Shown one piece after another: positions 47,846-57,121 of a stretch of 64,000 nt of DNA. The stretch is from an uncultured Porphyromonadaceae bacterium. Its GTDB lineage: Bacteria; Bacteroidota; Bacteroidia; Bacteroidales; Muribaculaceae. The stretch's first letter is position 1. Every line of letters starts with the position of its first letter. The stretch is taken from the NCBI GenBank assembly GCA_937901905.1, contig CALDIF010000074.1, forward strand, positions 1 to 64,000, in the 5' to 3' direction. The notes under the pieces were generated by a model. The model was not told where the DNA came from. It ran no database searches and worked only from the letters and a program-made list of their open reading frames with translations. The position numbers and the translations under genes were made by a program.

Positions 47846-48931
47846 ATGAAAACTCGCATTCTCGCCGGTATAACTATTTGCATGGCTATGAGTTCTTTCA
47901 CATCTGCTGCCGACGACTGGAAATCCCGATACGGTCTGGAGGGGTGCGACAACCCCGTGTTTGTACGTCCCCAACGTGAAGTGCCGGGCGGACGTGTCGA
48001 TGGTGCCGGCATCAACATGAATGACGGCGAAGCCTATCTCAACACTTTCTTTGACCTGAGTGGTGAGTGGCATTATGCTCCCAAATTATCTTTCTCTGAG
48101 AAGGAATACACTACACTGCACCGTGTGATCGGCTTTGCTGCTCCTAAAAGCAACTCTGACAACTACGATTACGGACGTATAATCAAGTTCAACGTCAAGC
48201 GCATTAACGGCTGCATGGCATTAGCGGTGTATCGCACCGGCTTCGACAGTTCGGAACCTGTCACGCAGTACATCGCGACTTACGACGCGTCAGGCAATCT
48301 CGTTGACGCTATGATGATGGGCGATGAGAATACCGTTGACGACCTGTTCAAGGTCGAGCCTCACGGTGATTACACGTTGCGGGGTCATTGGGCTAATATC
48401 GAAGGGGTGGTCGACGAGAATAATCCCGCACGATTTACCGTAACACTACGAAATCATTACTACATCGGTGACAAGGGCGTCGACTGGAAAATGACACGAT
48501 ATTACCATGTTGACAAATCGGGATATATCCTTCTTGACAGTATTTCTCGAGAAAACCAACCGCAGTTCAACACGACAGCAGCCGAGATGATCGAGATGAC
48601 GCTTACGCCTCTTGCTTCGGGCTACGATAAAGTAATGACAACCCTCAACAAGATACAGCCGCAGTTGACCAAGTCCGAGCAGGGAACACGCGTGCAGGAT
48701 CGTCAAGTGGAACGTATGTTTGCGTGGAACCCACAGGCATTCCTGACATGGGTGTGGCGACAACCCAAGTGCAACTTGAACGAGGTTATACACCGCAAGG
48801 TCAAGTCCGATTGCTACGTCGGACAGGTATTCAATCCGGTCAATTTCGCCGGTGGTATCGAAACCGTTACCAACACTCGCGCGCGGCGCTACTGGATTTC
48901 CATGTTACAACGTTGGAATAACGAAGACTGA
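47846..48931 (+). CDS. Exported protein of unknown function
   Basis: 361 residues with a signal peptide (MKTRILAGITICMAMSSFTSA). The mature protein is rich in aromatic and charged residues (DDWKSRYGLEGCDNPVF, FDLSGEWHYAPKL, VYRTGFDSS). A WRQPKCNLNEVIHRK segment lies near the C-terminus. No family recognised. Its final part abuts the IS1380 remnant 33 bp later, and the stop appears native. Confidence 0.7.
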   Translation: MKTRILAGITICMAMSSFTSAADDWKSRYGLEGCDNPVFVRPQREVPGGRVDGAGINMNDGEAYLNTFFDLSGEWHYAPKLSFSEKEYTTLHRVIGFAAPKSNSDNYDYGRIIKFNVKRINGCMALAVYRTGFDSSEPVTQYIATYDASGNLVDAMMMGDENTVDDLFKVEPHGDYTLRGHWANIEGVVDENNPARFTVTLRNHYYIGDKGVDWKMTRYYHVDKSGYILLDSISRENQPQFNTTAAEMIEMTLTPLASGYDKVMTTLNKIQPQLTKSEQGTRVQDRQVERMFAWNPQAFLTWVWRQPKCNLNEVIHRKVKSDCYVGQVFNPVNFAGGIETVTNTRARRYWISMLQRWNNED

Positions 48932-48963
48932 CCATTTTTCTCACATCTGTTTTCGTCTAACTG

Positions 48964-49470
48964 AATTCCGCAGCACTTTAGTTTAACTTTCTTTATAAAA
49001 TCCTGAGCAACAAAATGTTGCCCAGGATATTGTCATGTCAGATTTGTCACTTATCTTAGTGCTGCATTTCAAAACAAGCAAAATCATCAATGACATGACA
49101 AAGGTACAAATAAAATCTGAGAGAGTCACTCCTTTTGGAGGGATATTTCGCGTTAGAGAGTTGTTTCAGAACTGACCACAACTAACACGACCTACACCTC
49201 TGACACAGGCAAGAGCTATGACTTCAACACGGCCACGAAGCCGAACAGCCTGCCGGTGAAGGCGCTCCCGGGCACAGGGCAACTCGTGGACAAACTTGAC
49301 ACAAAAGCATTCGGACTGAAGAAGACGAGCCGCATCAAGGCCTTCGTGTTCAGATTCATCAGCGTTCCCGCCAAATGGATAAGGACGGCAAGGCAATTCC
49401 AACTGAACATCTACACGGACAACCATACTTATCTAAACCCTTTTGCAATCTCTGATAACTGAGCATTCGA
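48964..49470 (+). mobile_element. Internally deleted IS1380-family element
   Basis: From 48964 the sequence matches, in inverse orientation, the end of the second remnant near 51645. A transposase start lies at 49035: 46 codons (MSDLSLILVLHFKTSK, KSERVTPFGGIF) end at TGA 49173-49175. Then, in another frame (from about 49175), the extreme C-terminus of the transposase follows (KSYDFNTATKPN, LVDKLDTKAFGLKKTSRIKA, WIRTARQFQLNIYTDN), ending near 49462. Most of the middle, including the DDE catalytic residues, is deleted. It cannot transpose itself but could be mobilised in trans. Confidence 0.75.
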
Positions 49471-49629
49471 CATCGCGGGTAACGACAGCATAAAGCCCCT
49501 GCAATGCTTGACGGGGTAAGGGGAAGGTATGCACAAATACTGCAAATCCACACAGTCACATCGGAATAATCGCCAAACCTATCAATAGATAGGCAATAAT
49601 TGGAAGTCACGACTATCAGTTGCGGATTT

Positions 49630-49720
49630 TAGGTGATATTTCGGAAGCGACTGATGCCGTTACCGAAGCGGCAGAGTCTGGAGGATGTATATCGGATCTT
49701 ATAGATTGGTTGTTTTAATT
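49630..49720 (+). pseudogene. Short C-terminal tail of a lost gene
   Basis: The frame ILGDISEATDAVTEAAESGG followed by CISDLIDWLF and a stop (about 49719) looks like a real protein end, but nothing upstream in that frame is coding. It is followed 50 bp later by a clean terminator. This is likely the remnant of cargo or of the site where the element landed. Confidence 0.35.
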
Positions 49721-49770
49721 TAAGTGCCTGTCGGTGAGATATTAAGGGCTTTCTATCGCTATTTCTGGAA

Positions 49771-49796
49771 ACGCACAATTTGTTGTGCGTTTTTTG
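49771..49796 (+). terminator. Rho-independent terminator
   Basis: ACGCACAA, TTTG loop, TTGTGCGT, then a T run: a textbook plus-strand terminator with no complete plus-strand gene before it. Confidence 0.8.
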
Positions 49797-49934
49797 TGCC
49801 TTTGCGTCAACTTTGCAACCAAGATCCGCAACTCGATATTCTCTTTTCGAAAATTTTCGAAAATTTTGGGCGCAAATCGCCATGAGAGGGGCGCAGCGAC
49901 TGAATGGCGAGGTGTCCGAAAGCTGCCGGCGAGG

Positions 49935-51137
49935 CTAATACAGGAAGCCGAAGAGCCAGAGGGGCACTTTGTTGCCGAGGGTGGTTTCCACGTCGTCGAT
50001 CGCCAGGAAACTGTCGGGGATGTCCTTGATTTGCTTGAATGACTTGTCCTTGCCTCCGACCTCGATGGTGTAGCGTCCGTCGATGAGGAAGTCGCCGTTG
50101 CCGCTGAACGTCAGTTTATGCCCTACCCTCAGCTGGTTGGCGAAGAATGTCTCCCGTAGATTTCCTACCGAAATGTCATCAGTCAGCGCGTACAGCAAGT
50201 TGGTGTTTTCCAGATAAACTTTGACCGGCTTGGCAAGTTGCTGCATCACGTTGCGTCCATTGAACAGACTCCCCGTCAGCGCCGCCTGGTCGAGTGCGGC
50301 AAGCAGATTGGTCACATGCTGGCGTGTGGAATTGAGCAGCTCGGCAAGCCGTGTTATATTGGGTGTGTAGGGTGTCATGCCTGCTATGATGCCGAGCAGT
50401 TGTCTTAATTTGAAGATTGTGCCTCGCTCGATGTTGATGGTCGCGGGAATGTCGGTCTCGATGATCGCATTGATGATCTGTCGTAATGCCTCGCGGTAGG
50501 AATTCTTGAGTTGATTGAAAAAAGGGTAGTATCCGTGTTGCAGATAGGTCCCGAAGTGCTCCAGTGGCTTGACCTGCCGGAGTATGCCGCTCGCGCTCTC
50601 GTCATGGCGCAGCAGCGCGTCCTCCAGGTTGATGGGCGCTATATGGCACGCCCCGATCATGTCAAGGTATTCCCTGAAGGAGAGACCCTGCAAGTAATAG
50701 GTTATGCACCTGCGCGACAAGTCAGCCACTGATTGATAGATTTTCAACAGTGACGACCCCGTGAACGCAACATGGTAACCGGGATAGGAATCGTAAATGT
50801 TCTTTATTTCTTGTGCCCAGTTGTCGTTCATATAGCGGTGCACCTCGTCAATGAAGATGTGTGTGCCGCCATGCTGATAGTGGTAGTCGACCAGTTCGAG
50901 GAGGCTGTTTCCTGTAAACCGGATGTTGTCGAGTGACACATAAATTGCTTTGCCGCCGCTGTTGTTGACTTCTTTGGCGCGTTGAAGCATGATGGTCGTC
51001 TTTCCGATGCCGCGGGCTCCCTTAATGCAAACGAGAGGCAGAGACCAATCAATCCGGTGGTAAAGGTATCGGTGCCATTTGCCCTGCGTGGAGTCCACAA
51101 GGCTTCTGGACACATTGAACAAGTAATTTGTATCCAT
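49935..51137 (-). CDS. AAA+ ATPase of the AAA_14/DUF4143 type
   Basis: 400 residues. Walker A is KGARGIGKTTIM and Walker B is HIFIDEVHRYM. A sensor-1-like VAFTGSSLLKI and the family phrase YYLQGLSFREYLDM follow. A winged-helix-like region (ITRLAELLNSTRQHVTNLLAAL) comes next, and the DUF4143 C-terminus ends with DGRYTIEVGGKDKSFKQI, a degenerate nuclease-like core. These ATPases are abundant in Bacteroidetes, often near toxin or mobile genes, and their role is unknown. Flanked on both sides by defective IS1380 pieces. The ATG at 51137 (MDTNYLF) is preferred over an upstream in-frame start inside the promoter. Confidence 0.85.
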   Translation of the reverse strand: MDTNYLFNVSRSLVDSTQGKWHRYLYHRIDWSLPLVCIKGARGIGKTTIMLQRAKEVNNSGGKAIYVSLDNIRFTGNSLLELVDYHYQHGGTHIFIDEVHRYMNDNWAQEIKNIYDSYPGYHVAFTGSSLLKIYQSVADLSRRCITYYLQGLSFREYLDMIGACHIAPINLEDALLRHDESASGILRQVKPLEHFGTYLQHGYYPFFNQLKNSYREALRQIINAIIETDIPATINIERGTIFKLRQLLGIIAGMTPYTPNITRLAELLNSTRQHVTNLLAALDQAALTGSLFNGRNVMQQLAKPVKVYLENTNLLYALTDDISVGNLRETFFANQLRVGHKLTFSGNGDFLIDGRYTIEVGGKDKSFKQIKDIPDSFLAIDDVETTLGNKVPLWLFGFLY

Positions 51138-51167
51138 AATGCTGACAATTAATTTCGAATGACGCTG

Positions 51168-51200
51168 CAAAGGTACAAAATGTATTTTAAAAAATACAAT
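51168..51200 (-). promoter_or_regulatory. Promoter of the AAA+ ATPase
   Basis: Minus strand ATTG, 21 nt, TACCTTTG, ending about 31 bp before the ATG. It overlaps the palindromic repeats described next. Confidence 0.6.
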
Positions 51201-51240
51201 TTTGAGCTCAAAGTGTATTTTATAAAGTGCAATTTTTGCG
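51177..51240. repeat. Tandem palindromic repeats upstream of the ATPase
   Basis: Two imperfect copies begin at 51181 and 51214, a 33-bp period equal to three helical turns. Copy one holds TGTATTTT and AAAATACA as a perfect 8-bp inverted repeat with a 2-bp centre; copy two is TGTATTTTATAAAGTGCA. They cover the -33 box, which suggests paired operator sites for a dimeric regulator. Confidence 0.7.
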
Positions 51241-51289
51241 AGTGGGCGGTTGTGAAATTATGTGTTTTGGATGGTGGTTGTCATTATTT

Positions 51290-51645
51290 ATGGGGAAATC
51301 GGTGGCTTGTCACGTCTTCCACACAATCTCCACCGCAGAAATAGACGCTTAACAGCGAACCCACAATCTCGCTGTACTGATAGCCGTATGACACACTACG
51401 TGTGCCCAACACTTTGTCTATAACCGGACCAACGAAACGGGAAAAATGCTCCCTTACATGAAAAATACCTCCAAAAGGTGTGATTTTCTCGGATTTAATG
51501 CTTAATTTTGTCATGTCATTGAAGAATTTGCTTGTTTTGAAATGCAGCACTAAGATAAGTGAAAAATCTGACATGACAAAATCCTGGGCAACATTTTGTT
51601 GCTCAGGATTTTATAAAGAAAGTTAAACTAAAGTGCTGCGGAATT
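51290..51645 (-). mobile_element. IS1380-family remnant, N-terminal part
   Basis: From the IS end near 51645 inward: a leader nearly identical to that at 48964-49034 in opposite orientation, then a transposase start at 51574 with about 90 good codons (KSEKITPFGGIFHVREHF, VLGTRSVSYGYQYSEIVGSL, YFCGGDCVEDVTSH). Homology ends near 51295, where the frame falls into unrelated sequence. It is a different member from the first remnant (several residue differences in the shared 40 positions), so this is not a simple duplicate. Confidence 0.8.
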
Positions 51646-51660
51646 AAGGTAACAGGTCAA

Positions 51661-51697
51661 TTCAAGTTTCCGATGTGCGCCGACTCGGAAACTTGAA
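51661..51697 (-). terminator. Terminator hairpin after glgP
   Basis: TTCAAGTTTCCGA pairs perfectly with TCGGAAACTTGAA across an 11-nt loop, 6 bp downstream of the phosphorylase stop. It lies just outside the IS remnant. Confidence 0.75.
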
Positions 51698-51702
51698 TGA
51701 TT

Positions 51703-54261
51703 TCAAATCCACTTGACGTAAGCGAAGTCTTGACGATGAGGCAAGTTATTGTTCCACGGATAAACACGGAACGAATAACGGAACATGCCCGAGTAGCGAA
51801 TGGGGCGATTGATGCGATAGGTCACCACGTCACCGTCCTCGGCAATCACATCGAGAGGCAATGCCTTGTAGAAACGTGGCTTACCGTCACTCTCGCGATA
51901 GAGTACCATCTCGACATTCAAGTCACGACCGAGACCGGCTGTGTTCAACTTGATGGTAATATCCATTGCTTCGCCATTGCTGGTGGCAGCGTTGAGCGAG
52001 TCGTTGATGTCAATGCCGCCCTCAACGTGTACATCGTCCCACTTCTCGGCAACACCCGACTTCCACTCGACTATCTCGCGAGCCAACTTGTAACCGTTGG
52101 CACTCAAGCGACCGGCACGGTCGGCTTGGGGGGCATAGAAACGCTCGATGTAGTCGTGCAACATGCGCGACATGGTGTAGTTGGGAGCGATGTGAGCAAT
52201 CGATCGTTTGATATATTGAACCCACTCGGGCGAATAACCCTTGCTGTTCTTGGCGAAGTAGAGAGGAATAATCTCGTTCTCGAGCAGTGAGTAAATCGTG
52301 GCACTGTCAAGGCTGTCCTGCATGCCGCTGTCGGTGTAGGTCTGCTTGTCGGTAATTGCCCAACCGGCACCTTCACGATAACCCTCGTACCACCAACCGT
52401 CAAGCACGCTCAAGTTGAGCACGCCGTTCATCTCGGCTTTCTCGCCCGATGTTCCTGAAGCCTCCTGCGGACGTGTGGGCGTATTGAGCCACACGTCAAC
52501 ACCGGTGAGCATGCGCTTACTCAAAGTCATGTCGTAGTTCTCAAGGAAGATAATCTTGCCCTCAAACTCGGGACGCTTGGAGATCTCGACAATGCGCTTG
52601 ATAAGGTCTTGACCGGCACCGTCGGCGGGATGTGCCTTACCGGCAAAGATGAACTGCACGGGGAACTGCGGGTTGTTAACGATGCGCGAGAGACGCTCAA
52701 GGTCGGTGAACAACAGGTATGCACGCTTGTAAGTGGCAAAACGACGCGCGAAACCGATAAGCAAAGCGTTGGGGTTGATCTTGTCAACAATACTCATGAT
52801 GCGCGAGGGATCACCCTGATTACGCAACCAGTTGGCCGTGAAGTCGCGCTTGACAAAGTTGATAAACTTGTTCTTGAGGCGCATACGCATCTCCCACACT
52901 TGCTCGTCGGGCACGGTGAGAATGTTTGCCCACGCGGCTTCCTCGCCCTGGTGCTCCATGAAGTCGGCTCCGAACTTGTCGTTGTAGAATTCCTTCCACT
53001 CGCTCGCTGCCCAAGTGGGCATATGTACGCCGTTGGTGACGTATCCCACGTGGGACTCCTCGGCTGCGTAACCCTTCCAGATGCCCTTGAACATCTCCTT
53101 GGACACCTCGCCGTGCAACCAACTCACGCCATTGCTCTCCTGGGTGGTGTTCAAGGCGAACACGCTCATTGAGAAGCGCTCGTCGCTGTCGGGGTTCTCA
53201 CGACCCATGTTCATCAAGTCGCGCCACTCGATACCCAACTTGGCGGGGAACTCGTTGATATACTTGTAGAACAATCCTTCCTCGAAGTAGTCATGACCGG
53301 CAGGCACCGGAGTGTGAACGGTGTACAACGAGGTGGCACGCACCACCTCCAAGGCCTCGTTGAAGGTGAGTCCCTCGTCTTGAACGTAGTCGACAAGACG
53401 TTGCAAATTGAGCAACGCGGCATGACCCTCGTTGCAGTGGTAAATTTGGCTCTTGATACCGAGGCGTTTGAGCAACAACACGCCACCGATACCGAGCAAG
53501 TACTCTTGCTTGATGCGATTTTCCCAATCACCACCATAGAGTCTGTGAGTGATGGGGCGATCAAACTCGCTGTTGAGGTCAATGTCGGTGTCGAGCAGAT
53601 ATAACTTCATGCGACCCACATTGACACGCCAAATGTTAGAATAGATGATACGACCCGGATAGGGAACCTCAAGTATCAACTGTTGACCGCGCTCGTCAAG
53701 CACCGGCTCGAGGGGAAGGCGGTTGAAGTTTTGGGCTTCGTACTTCGCAATTTGTTGACCGTCGAGGGCGAGGGTCTGGGTGAAGTAGCCGTAGCGATAC
53801 AGGAAGCCCACAGCAGTCATGTTGATGCAACGGTCGCTTGCCTCCTTGATGTAGTCACCGGCGAGAATACCGAGACCGCCCGAATAGATTTTCAATGCGT
53901 TACACAAACCGTACTCCATGCTGAAGTAGGACACCGAGGGCAGGTCGTTGCGCATGGGAACGCTCATGTACTGCTCGAAACTGCTGTACACCTTGTCAAT
54001 GCGCTCCATCATAGCCTCATCACGAGTAATTTCCTCAAAACGCGCTGCTTTCATCTTTTGCAGCATCATCACGGGATTTTCGCCCGTCGAACGCCACAAG
54101 TCACGATCAAGGTCATGGAACAAGGTCTTACCCTCACTGTTCCACACCCACCACAGGTTCTTGGCGAGTTCCTCGAGTTTCTTCAATCGACCCGGGAGTT
54201 CGCTCTTGACTGTAACATTTCTCCACACGGGAGAGTTGCAGTTGCTAACTTGAATCTTCAT
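51703..54261 (-). CDS. glgP: Alpha-glucan phosphorylase
   Basis: 852 residues with an N-terminal DUF3417-like region (LEELAKNLWWVWNSEGKTLF), as in the TIGR02094-type alpha-glucan phosphorylases. It releases glucose 1-phosphate from glycogen. The PLP-site region is EASGTSGEKAEMNGVLNLS followed by GWWYEGYREGAGWAI; the Lys of that motif holds PLP. YFSMEYGLCNALKIYSGGLG and CNEGHAALL are further signatures. Downstream of the glycogen synthase with a 122-bp gap. Confidence 0.94.
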   Translation of the reverse strand: MKIQVSNCNSPVWRNVTVKSELPGRLKKLEELAKNLWWVWNSEGKTLFHDLDRDLWRSTGENPVMMLQKMKAARFEEITRDEAMMERIDKVYSSFEQYMSVPMRNDLPSVSYFSMEYGLCNALKIYSGGLGILAGDYIKEASDRCINMTAVGFLYRYGYFTQTLALDGQQIAKYEAQNFNRLPLEPVLDERGQQLILEVPYPGRIIYSNIWRVNVGRMKLYLLDTDIDLNSEFDRPITHRLYGGDWENRIKQEYLLGIGGVLLLKRLGIKSQIYHCNEGHAALLNLQRLVDYVQDEGLTFNEALEVVRATSLYTVHTPVPAGHDYFEEGLFYKYINEFPAKLGIEWRDLMNMGRENPDSDERFSMSVFALNTTQESNGVSWLHGEVSKEMFKGIWKGYAAEESHVGYVTNGVHMPTWAASEWKEFYNDKFGADFMEHQGEEAAWANILTVPDEQVWEMRMRLKNKFINFVKRDFTANWLRNQGDPSRIMSIVDKINPNALLIGFARRFATYKRAYLLFTDLERLSRIVNNPQFPVQFIFAGKAHPADGAGQDLIKRIVEISKRPEFEGKIIFLENYDMTLSKRMLTGVDVWLNTPTRPQEASGTSGEKAEMNGVLNLSVLDGWWYEGYREGAGWAITDKQTYTDSGMQDSLDSATIYSLLENEIIPLYFAKNSKGYSPEWVQYIKRSIAHIAPNYTMSRMLHDYIERFYAPQADRAGRLSANGYKLAREIVEWKSGVAEKWDDVHVEGGIDINDSLNAATSNGEAMDITIKLNTAGLGRDLNVEMVLYRESDGKPRFYKALPLDVIAEDGDVVTYRINRPIRYSGMFRYSFRVYPWNNNLPHRQDFAYVKWI

Positions 54262-54383
54262 AAACCTAAAATTATGTGGAATAATTATTTCTTATTGTTC
54301 TTATTTGAATGTGTTGATTAATTCTTGTTCGAGAACGATTCGAGTGGAGCATCAAGGCAACATGTCGCCTCGCACCCGACTGC

Positions 54384-56027
54384 TCACACCGACAGTCGCG
54401 AGGCAGCCGATTGCAATGCCTTCTCGTACGCCGCCATGTAAAACCGCATGAAGTTGTCCCACGACGCCACTTTGGAGGTGGCACGCGCTGTCTTGGACAA
54501 GCGACGCCACTTGGCTTCGTCTCGCATATACATTGTGATTATTGCGTTGGCTATCGCAGTGACCGTCTCGCCATAGTTGGAATCGGTGCGATGTATCACC
54601 TTGACGGCACTTGCCAACTCGTCGTCACCGCAAGTGTCAAGCACCCATTGACCGAAGCCGGCGAGCGTTGTTGTCACTGTGGGTACGCCGAAGGCGACAC
54701 TCTCAAGCGGTGTATACCCCCAGGGCTCGTAATAACTCGGGAACACCGTGAGGTCAAACCCGGGCAACAGGTCATAGTAACTCATGTCAAAAATGCCGTC
54801 GTTGCCGTCGAGGTAACACGGCACGTCTATCACCTTGAGCATGTCGTGAGTCTCGTTGTGTATGCCCAGCGAGTTGATGCGATTGTAGATGGCATCATCG
54901 CCCTCGTTGTTCAAATTGTGGGTGATAACGGGGTTGAACAGGCGATGCTTGATGCCGCCACGCAGTGCCGCCACCAAGTCGGCACGCGGCGACTTCAGCC
55001 ACGCCGGCACGAGCACGAATGCCACTACCTTGCGACTGAGCGTGTTGGACAACTGTCCGAGCGAAAAACGCACCATGTTGAGTGCATCAAGATACACGTC
55101 AATGCCCTTGTTGCGGAACTCGCAGCGACCGCTCGTCGCCACCAACATCGTGTCGGGCGCGAGATGTTCGCCGGTGAGAGCCTCGGCAACGGCAAGCAGT
55201 TTCTCGCGTGCCGCGGCACGGGCTCGCGGCATCTTCTCGCCCCGGGGAACGAAGTTTTGTTCAAACGCATTGGGTGTCACCAACGGAGCGCGCTCGAGCA
55301 GTTGGGTACATTCGCGAGCCGTAACCTCGCTAACCGTGGTGAACGAGTCACTCTGTCGGGCGGCAGCCTTCTCGAGTGAGTGTTTCGACTGCATGTTGAG
55401 CTCGCCTGCCATTTGGTCGCCGTTGTAGCCGCTCATGTAGTCATAGAGGGGCTTGCCGTTGCCACTGATGCTGCGCCCTATGCACGTGGCATGGGTGGTG
55501 AAGACGGTTGCCACTCGCGGCATGCGCAACTTCACGTGCAGCAACCCCATGCCCGTAGTCCACTCGTCAAAGTGCGCCACCACGTCGGCGGCATTGCTCG
55601 ACGCGACGATACTCTCGATAACAAGAGCCGAACCGACAGCAAACATACAACTCTCGTCGTAGTCGCCGTAAGCGTGTAACGAGTCGACACCGAAGTGTTG
55701 CCACATCTCGGCATATATCATGTTCTTGAGTTTGAACAAGCCGTGGTAGTCTACTAAAATTACAACCGGCTTGCCCGGTACGTTCCACCGCCCCACCCTC
55801 ACTTTGATGCCGTGAGGCATGGTCGTTGTGCGCAACCACTTGTCAAGGGGCGTTTTTCCCTCAATGAAGTAAGGTGAGGGTTCGGTCTGCCAAATGTCCG
55901 GACCGATAAAGAACACCCTGTCTTTGAATTGTTGTTGGAGAGTTTTCGCCTTAGTGGACAACACGGCATAAATACCTCCCACTTTGTTGCAAACTTCCCA
56001 ACTCGTTTCAAACAATATGTCAAGCAT
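54384..56027 (-). CDS. Glycogen synthase, GT3-like (eukaryote-type)
   Basis: 547 residues. The start MLDILFETSWEVCNKVGGIY and the catalytic-lobe motif FPSYYEPWGYTPLESVAFGVP identify the Bacteroidetes glycogen synthase resembling eukaryotic GYS (GT3) rather than GT5 GlgA. It transfers glucose from a nucleotide sugar (UDP- or ADP-glucose) to the growing alpha-1,4 chain. VTPNAFEQNFVPRGE and ATSGRCEFRNKGIDVYLDAL are GT3-like. It pairs with the phosphorylase downstream for synthesis and breakdown of storage glycogen. Confidence 0.92.
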   Translation of the reverse strand: MLDILFETSWEVCNKVGGIYAVLSTKAKTLQQQFKDRVFFIGPDIWQTEPSPYFIEGKTPLDKWLRTTTMPHGIKVRVGRWNVPGKPVVILVDYHGLFKLKNMIYAEMWQHFGVDSLHAYGDYDESCMFAVGSALVIESIVASSNAADVVAHFDEWTTGMGLLHVKLRMPRVATVFTTHATCIGRSISGNGKPLYDYMSGYNGDQMAGELNMQSKHSLEKAAARQSDSFTTVSEVTARECTQLLERAPLVTPNAFEQNFVPRGEKMPRARAAAREKLLAVAEALTGEHLAPDTMLVATSGRCEFRNKGIDVYLDALNMVRFSLGQLSNTLSRKVVAFVLVPAWLKSPRADLVAALRGGIKHRLFNPVITHNLNNEGDDAIYNRINSLGIHNETHDMLKVIDVPCYLDGNDGIFDMSYYDLLPGFDLTVFPSYYEPWGYTPLESVAFGVPTVTTTLAGFGQWVLDTCGDDELASAVKVIHRTDSNYGETVTAIANAIITMYMRDEAKWRRLSKTARATSKVASWDNFMRFYMAAYEKALQSAASRLSV

Positions 56028-56052
56028 AGAATGATTTGTAATTTTCGGACGG

Positions 56053-56085
56053 CAAAGTTACTAATTTTTTTCTCTCATGACCAAT
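56053..56085 (-). promoter_or_regulatory. Promoter of the glycogen genes
   Basis: Minus strand ATTG, 21 nt, TAACTTTG, ending about 25 bp before the synthase ATG at 56027. Confidence 0.65.
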
Positions 56086-56179
56086 TAAAGTAAGACACTC
56101 ATGGTGGCGGAGGTGTCGACCGAGTGTACTAAACTGCCCATTGACAGCGAATTGTGCATATTGACCGTTTGTTTTATTA

Positions 56180-57000
56180 AAAGTTGTTAAAAGTTTTCAA
56201 AGAAGGTCATTGGCAGTGATTTACAAAAAGTGCAATCGTTTGCCATACAAATTTCCTCAGGTCTCTTGTCGCTCCTGAATGCACGTAAATTTGTAATTAG
56301 TTTATATCTCTCGTCAATCGGCGTAGAGCCCGTCGGGCGAAATATAGATAACCGTGGGTGGAGCGCAGCGTAACCTACGGATAACATACGACACCGCACT
56401 CAGCCTCCGGAGGAGACCATATCTCGTCGACCGAAGGGCCGGTACTGTGGCACTGCGACCTCGGAGAGGTCGAACTGTCTGTAAACCTCTGTAATTAGGT
56501 AAATTCGATAAATTCGTAGTTAATTTCTTGTCCGACCTGTCACACGGCATCGTCGCCCGGGAAGCGACATACGGCACGAGCAGATGGGTCGGCTTTCAGC
56601 CGACTTCACCCTCTTTCACCCTGCCCACGGTGTCGCTGCGCTCCACCGCGGGTTACACAGATTACTCGCCCTTTGGGCGAGACGCTGTTGCCGGCAACTA
56701 TGGATAGTGATGAAGTTCCTCTACGAGGCACATCTTCTGCCGTGTCGACCGGACCAAGCGGCGTGGGTCTACGACCCACTTGCATGGTCTTTCGAACAAC
56801 ATCGGCTCTCATAAACCTCTCGTAAAACCTCATGTCTATCTGCGTCTATCTCTCACTCTCATAAATTTTCGTAAATCTGTAATTAGATTAATTCGTGAAA
56901 TTCGTAGTTAATTTCTTGTCCGACCGGTCTGACATCGTCTGACCCCATCGCCCTGTGGGCGAGACGATGTTGCCGTTATGAGTCTTGTTACGCTTCCTCA
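56180..57000. repeat. Gene-free island of short hairpins with a duplicated motif
   Basis: No convincing gene. Two copies of a 70-bp AT-rich block, sharing GTAATTAG and AATTCGTAGTTAATTTCTTG followed by TCCGACC, lie at 56481-56554 and 56871-56940. After each comes a hairpin TCGCCC-TTT/TGT-GGGCGA followed by GAGACG and TGTTGCC (56666-56695, 56948-56977). Other small perfect hairpins: GACCTC-GGA-GAGGTC (56457-56471) and GTCGGCT-TTC-AGCCGAC (56588-56604). The pattern resembles interspersed palindromic intergenic repeats. Confidence 0.65.
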
Positions 57001-57053
57001 CGGGCTCTACATCGGCACGGTTGTCTCTCGTGAATTGATGTCAATAAACCGAA

Positions 57054-57091
57054 AAAAGAGGAGGGCACTATCGTGAGTGCCCCCCTCTTTT
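57054..57091. terminator. Strong bidirectional terminator after the DUF5689 gene
   Basis: A 16-bp stem (AAAAGAGGAGGGCACT with AGTGCCCCCCTCTTTT, one mismatch) around ATCGTG. It extends further outward through AACCGAAAA and TTTTCGGTT with a small bulge. 30 bp after the lipoprotein gene stop. Confidence 0.85.
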
Positions 57092-57121
57092 CGGTTGCCC
57101 TTTAACGGGTCGTCAAGGAAC

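Noticed and set aside
54411..55379. Plus-strand frame antisense to glycogen synthase
   Set aside because: His/Arg-rich shadow frame with no motif; the minus strand is a clear GT3 enzyme.
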